Of a stretch of DNA of 10,405 nucleotides, positions 7,855 to 10,405 are shown in pieces. Below the pieces are notes generated by a model that saw only the letters and a list, made by a program, of their open reading frames with translations, did not search any database and was not told the DNA's origin. The DNA is from Atkinsonella hypoxylon (taxonomy: Eukaryota > Ascomycota > Sordariomycetes > Hypocreales > Clavicipitaceae), in contig JFHB01000399.1 in assembly GCA_000729835.1 (NCBI GenBank), positions 1-10,405 of the forward strand, in the 5' to 3' direction. The position numbers and the translations under genes are program-made. How positions within the stretch are numbered: the stretch's first letter is position 1; every line of letters begins with the position of its first letter.

Positions 7855-8550
7855 TATTGAAAATAATAGGGATTACAGGACTAGATATCTAAGAGGGTAG
7901 TGGTCTCTTAGATTTAGCACCTGTAATTGCTCCTAGCAATTATCACGTAGTAGAAGCAGCAGCGGCCTAAATTAAGCTGTAGTGTATAGTACTAGATTAC
8001 GTAGAGGCAGTAGATAACTATAATAATAGTGGTATCTTATATTGAGAGCGCTGTAACAAATAAGTAAGGGTAGGATCTTAAATCTTTCCAGTCCTTTATA
8101 GACCCTTTAACTATATTAGCAGGCTGTAGTTGCTAGAAGGGGCTTATAGGCTACTTTATAATTTCTGTAAAAAGATTTACTATATAAAAACAAAAAAATC
8201 AACTTACAGCTATATAAACGAGATGCCTATATGCATAATTTAACAAATTCCACTAATAATAAGCAACCCTTATAAGCAACTCTATCCAATAATTATACTA
8301 TTAAATAGCCCTAATTCTTAGCTTTTAAATAGTATACTTCTTGAATTTCTACTATTACTAGTTGTAGAGAAAATCGCAGTTAAAGTTGACTATAGGTTAG
8401 GCAACTTTGCCTTAGTTAAATCTAGATGTTTGCATCTAGTAACAACGATATCTCTACTAAAAATTAACGTAACAAGACCTAATAAGGGTCACGTGATAGA
8501 GCAACTAGTAGGCATAAAAATAGGCTATACAGGGTAGCTTATTTTTAACA
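7855..8550 (-). repeat. Right LTR (5' LTR of the element)
   Basis: This 696-bp copy is identical in length to 712-1407. Being upstream in the direction of gag-pol, it should carry the promoter and the transcription start that define U3/R/U5. I can place only a tentative TATA-like run. About 36 transition differences separate it from the other LTR, and I found no transversions or gaps. It preserves some sites lost in the left copy (TCACGTGAT near 8489-8497, ACGAG near 8218) and has lost others. Confidence 0.95.
8181..8190 (-). promoter_or_regulatory. Tentative TATA-like element in the 5' LTR
   Basis: On the minus strand TTTTTATATAGTAAATC lies about 360 bases into the LTR, a plausible place for a core promoter upstream of the R region. 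The same run is conserved in the left LTR (around 1038-1047). In DNA this rich in TATA the match has little weight by itself. Confidence 0.25.
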
Positions 8551-8555
8551 ATAAC
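8551..8555. repeat. Right target-site duplication (ATAAC)
   Basis: Exact partner of 707-711. Removing 712-8555 rejoins the flank as ...AAGGTAATAAC/TAATATATAT..., a continuous AT-rich sequence, which supports a simple insertion. Confidence 0.9.
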
Positions 8556-9820
8556 TAATATATATCTAGTTCTATCGTTATATTCGCTAGTATTATCTAG
8601 GCAAAATGCAACTACCTAGTTAAGCAAATATTAAGCTTAAGGAGAAGGTTATAGGTAAAAAGTAAGTGCATTATATATTGTATATATTTAGTTAATATTA
8701 ATAATTAAATAGTGCAATTTAAAATTAGGTTTTATCTTATAGTTAGCGCAATACGTAATACCTTTATAAACCTAGGTAAGCCTAGTATATACTGTAAATA
8801 TATATAGCACTTACTAATTTATTTTAGGCTTAGCTCTAAGACCTTATTACTTTAACGATTTATAGATAAGCTTAAGCTGCTTATATAAGTAAAGGCTGCC
8901 TATATATACAATATATATTCTACTAATAATATATAGGCAGTAGAACAGTATATTCTAGCTACAGTATAGTTATATATTCTACTAATCTAGCTTAGCAGTA
9001 GGGAATTAATATTATTAGCTGTTATAATATATACAGTATAACTCTAGTATATACAGTTAGAGTAATAGGTCTTTTAGGGTTTAGTCTTAAAGTAAACCTA
9101 ACTAAGAGGTATATATAAAAGAGCTTTATTCTACAGTAGATATATACTTACTATATATATAGAATATAATTATAGACTTACTGTAACAGAAAGGTTCTAC
9201 TTTAAGAGAAGTAGTGCAACAATAAAATAAGGTAAATATAACTATTTTACCTATATACCTATTATATACTAACTATATAATAAAAGTAAATAACTTAGTA
9301 TAGTAATTTAAATAAAGTATAAAAAAGCACTAAAAGGTATAAGCTAAATAAAAAAGAGAAGTAGAACCTATATTCTCTATATATTATTGCTTTCTATATT
9401 GCTAAGTAATTATTTTATATTATAATATCTCTATTCTATTATTTTCTATACTTAATTAGTATATAGTAAGTATATATAGAGTATATATATATCTTCTTAA
9501 GTATATCTCTTTTCTTCTTAAGCTCTTAGATCTTTTTCTTAATTTAAAGCTTCTTTATTTTCTATAGTAATTAGCGCTTCCTACTAATAAGATATTAAAG
9601 ATATCTATTATTTACTGTACTTATGCTACTACTATTTATAGTGTTAAACTATTGCTACTTATAATTAATTAGATCTTAACTAAAGTTAAATTAATTCTAT
9701 ACCTAAAGTTAGTATATATAGGCTATATAGAGTAAAGACTTAATATACTTTAGGCTTATCCTTAATTTTATAGTTTTATACTAGCTTTAGTGTATATTTC
9801 TAAGAGTAAATAAAAAGAAT
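8556..9820. other. AT-rich right flank without a recognisable gene
   Basis: Stops are dense in all six frames. The stretch holds a hairpin (8896-8940), scattered TATATA runs (for example 9140-9165 and 9470-9492) and an 11-bp inverted pair AGGTTCTACTT/AAGTAGAACCT (9192-9202 and 9359-9369). Near 9478-9580 the minus strand is purine-rich and reads as Glu/Lys-rich pieces split by TAA, possibly the end of an older decayed coding sequence. I recognise no protein family or transposon terminus. Confidence 0.5.
8896..8940. repeat. 12-bp perfect inverted repeat (hairpin)
   Basis: CTGCCTATATAT at 8896-8907 pairs perfectly with ATATATAGGCAG at 8929-8940 around a 21-base AT loop. The GC-containing ends make chance a little less likely than for the pure TA palindromes nearby. 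It could be a cruciform or the terminus of a small degenerate inverted-repeat element, but no target duplication is visible. Confidence 0.45.
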
Positions 9821-10108
9821 ATCCTAATTGTCTTTATATATATCTAAGGTGTTTAATATATTAGCTACTTACGTTTCTATTAGTAGTTAGGTATTATCTA
9901 TATTATTATATATATTAAAGGTGTTTAATATATTAGCTGCTTGCGCTAATATTAGTAGTTAAGTATTATTTATACCTTTATATATATTAGAGGTATTTAA
10001 TATATTAGCTACCTATATTGTTATTAGTAATTGCATATTATCTATACCTTTATATATATTAGAGGTATTTAATACATTAGCTACTTATAATGCTATTAGT
10101 AGTTGCAT
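9478..10108 (-). pseudogene. Possible relic of a repeat-containing coding sequence, unknown family
   Basis: In one minus-strand phase four 24-residue repeats (9821-10108) are followed, about 240 bases later and in the same phase, by Glu/Lys-rich pieces (EALITIENKEALN, then EKDLRA and EEKRYT, around 9493-9580) separated by single TAA codons. All the breaks in these two parts are TAA or TAG, which RIP makes from CAA/CAG/TGG. The middle, about 9581-9820, is much more broken and shows nothing recognisable. I do not recognise a family. It may instead be a non-coding minisatellite next to a chance purine-rich run. Confidence 0.2.
9821..10108 (-). repeat. 72-bp tandem repeat, four copies, 24-residue period on the minus strand
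   Basis: Four units with an exact 72-bp period share the plus-strand core GGTRTTTAATAYATTAGCT (cores near 9849, 9921, 9993 and 10065). Seventy-two is divisible by three. In one minus-strand phase the units read approximately x-Q-LLI-xx-Q-VANILNTxNIYKGID-N. The two Q columns are where TAA or TAG appears; in other units they are CAA (copies 2, 3 and 4 each keep at least one). No other column has a stop. That pattern suggests, without proving, that the array once coded for a repeated peptide. Confidence 0.8.
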
Positions 10109-10405
10109 AAGGCAAATAGGTATTAGTGTAAGGCTTAAACTTTAACTGTAGAATATATTCTATATATATAGTGTAAATATACTTAATATTAAAGTAGGTA
10201 AATTATAGAGGTTTCTTAGGTTCTATAGAAAGCTGCTATCTTACTCTCTTCTTACTGCTTACCTATAATTTACTTTATTTTTTCTAATAATAGCTTTAGA
10301 TATATACTACTTATAGAAAGTATTTTACTAAGTTATACTTACTCTCTCTTTAGTAGCTAACTCTACTTTATAATATTTCTTATAAGTAGCTTATTTTAAC
10401 CTAAT
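10109..10405. other. AT-rich window end, nothing recognised
   Basis: The phase of the 24-residue repeats continues upward into this stretch but meets stops every 10-20 codons and shows no motif. There is no RNA gene, terminus or repeat that I can support. A TATATATATA-containing run sits near 10156-10172. Confidence 0.4.

Larger units (their letters stand above)
712..8550 (-). mobile_element. Full-length Ty1/copia-type LTR retrotransposon, RIP-inactivated
   Basis: The element is 7,839 bp: two 696-bp LTRs around a 6,447-bp interior, flanked by the duplication ATAAC. On the minus strand the LTR runs from TGTTA to CAATA, giving imperfect terminal inverted repeats. A primer-binding site follows the 5' LTR and a purine tract precedes the 3' LTR. 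The interior encodes, in one frame, Gag, an aspartic protease (NTGS), HHCC/DDE integrase, RT (YVDN) and RNase H. Integrase lying upstream of RT is diagnostic of Copia as opposed to Gypsy. The coding frame carries dozens of TAA/TAG codons, several where the family has Gln or Trp, and key Asp residues are Asn, so the element cannot supply its own proteins. I saw no large deletion or nested insertion. Confidence 0.96.

Noticed and set aside
712..8550. Dating the insertion from LTR divergence
   Set aside because: The differences appear to be all transitions of RIP type, so a substitution-clock estimate would be meaningless.
712..8550. Gypsy-type (Ty3) element
   Set aside because: Integrase motifs (3686-4612) lie upstream of RT (2117-3290) in the coding direction, and the RT/RNase H motifs (YGLKQSPRE, SRTKH, LTKPL) are Copia-type.
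9192..9369. Inverted pair AGGTTCTACTT / AAGTAGAACCT as termini of a small DNA transposon
   Set aside because: The arms are only 11 bp, no target duplication flanks them, and the interior shows nothing; chance is likely in this composition.

Overview
The window is eukaryotic, AT-rich, gene-poor DNA. It is almost certainly a heterochromatic repeat island of a filamentous ascomycete fungus (Pezizomycotina). The evidence is a full-length Ty1/copia-type LTR retrotransposon whose every coding domain is riddled with TAA/TAG codons, and a whole-window excess of TpA (CTA/TAG, TTA/TAA) over CpA/TpG. That is the signature of repeat-induced point mutation (RIP). I see no live protein-coding gene, no rRNA or tRNA gene and no CRISPR array. 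The species cannot be fixed from the sequence.

Layout. Positions 1-706 are AT-rich flank, starting with a 54-bp tandem repeat. The retrotransposon occupies 712-8550 and is bounded by a perfect 5-bp target duplication, ATAAC (707-711 and 8551-8555). It is read on the minus strand, so the right LTR (7855-8550) is its 5' LTR and the left LTR (712-1407) its 3' LTR. Both LTRs are exactly 696 bp. From its own 5' end the order is: 5' LTR; primer-binding site (7844-7854) resembling the complement of an initiator-tRNA-Met anticodon arm; a less AT-rich leader (about 6902-7843); and one gag-pol frame (about 6901 down to 1658). Within that frame come gag, protease (NTGS), a long acidic linker, HHCC/integrase, a spacer, reverse transcriptase (YVDN) and RNase H ending near LTKPL. 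A short 3' segment, a polypurine tract (1408-1415) and the 3' LTR follow. Protease, integrase, RT and RNase H in that order is the Copia (Pseudoviridae) order. All landmarks lie in one reading frame, so decay was by point substitution and not by frameshift.

Positions 8556-10405 are the other AT-rich flank. They hold a 12-bp-stem hairpin and a 72-bp tandem repeat (9821-10108) that reads on the minus strand as a 24-residue protein repeat interrupted mainly by TAA/TAG at two columns. This may be the relic of an older RIP-degraded coding sequence of unknown identity.

The element is dead as a source of proteins. Predicted catalytic aspartates of protease, integrase and RT have become asparagine, and stops occur throughout. 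Its cis structures (LTRs, PBS, PPT, TSD) are still readable. The two LTRs differ at about 36 sites, by my count all transitions with no indels, which fits divergence by RIP rather than by clock-like drift.
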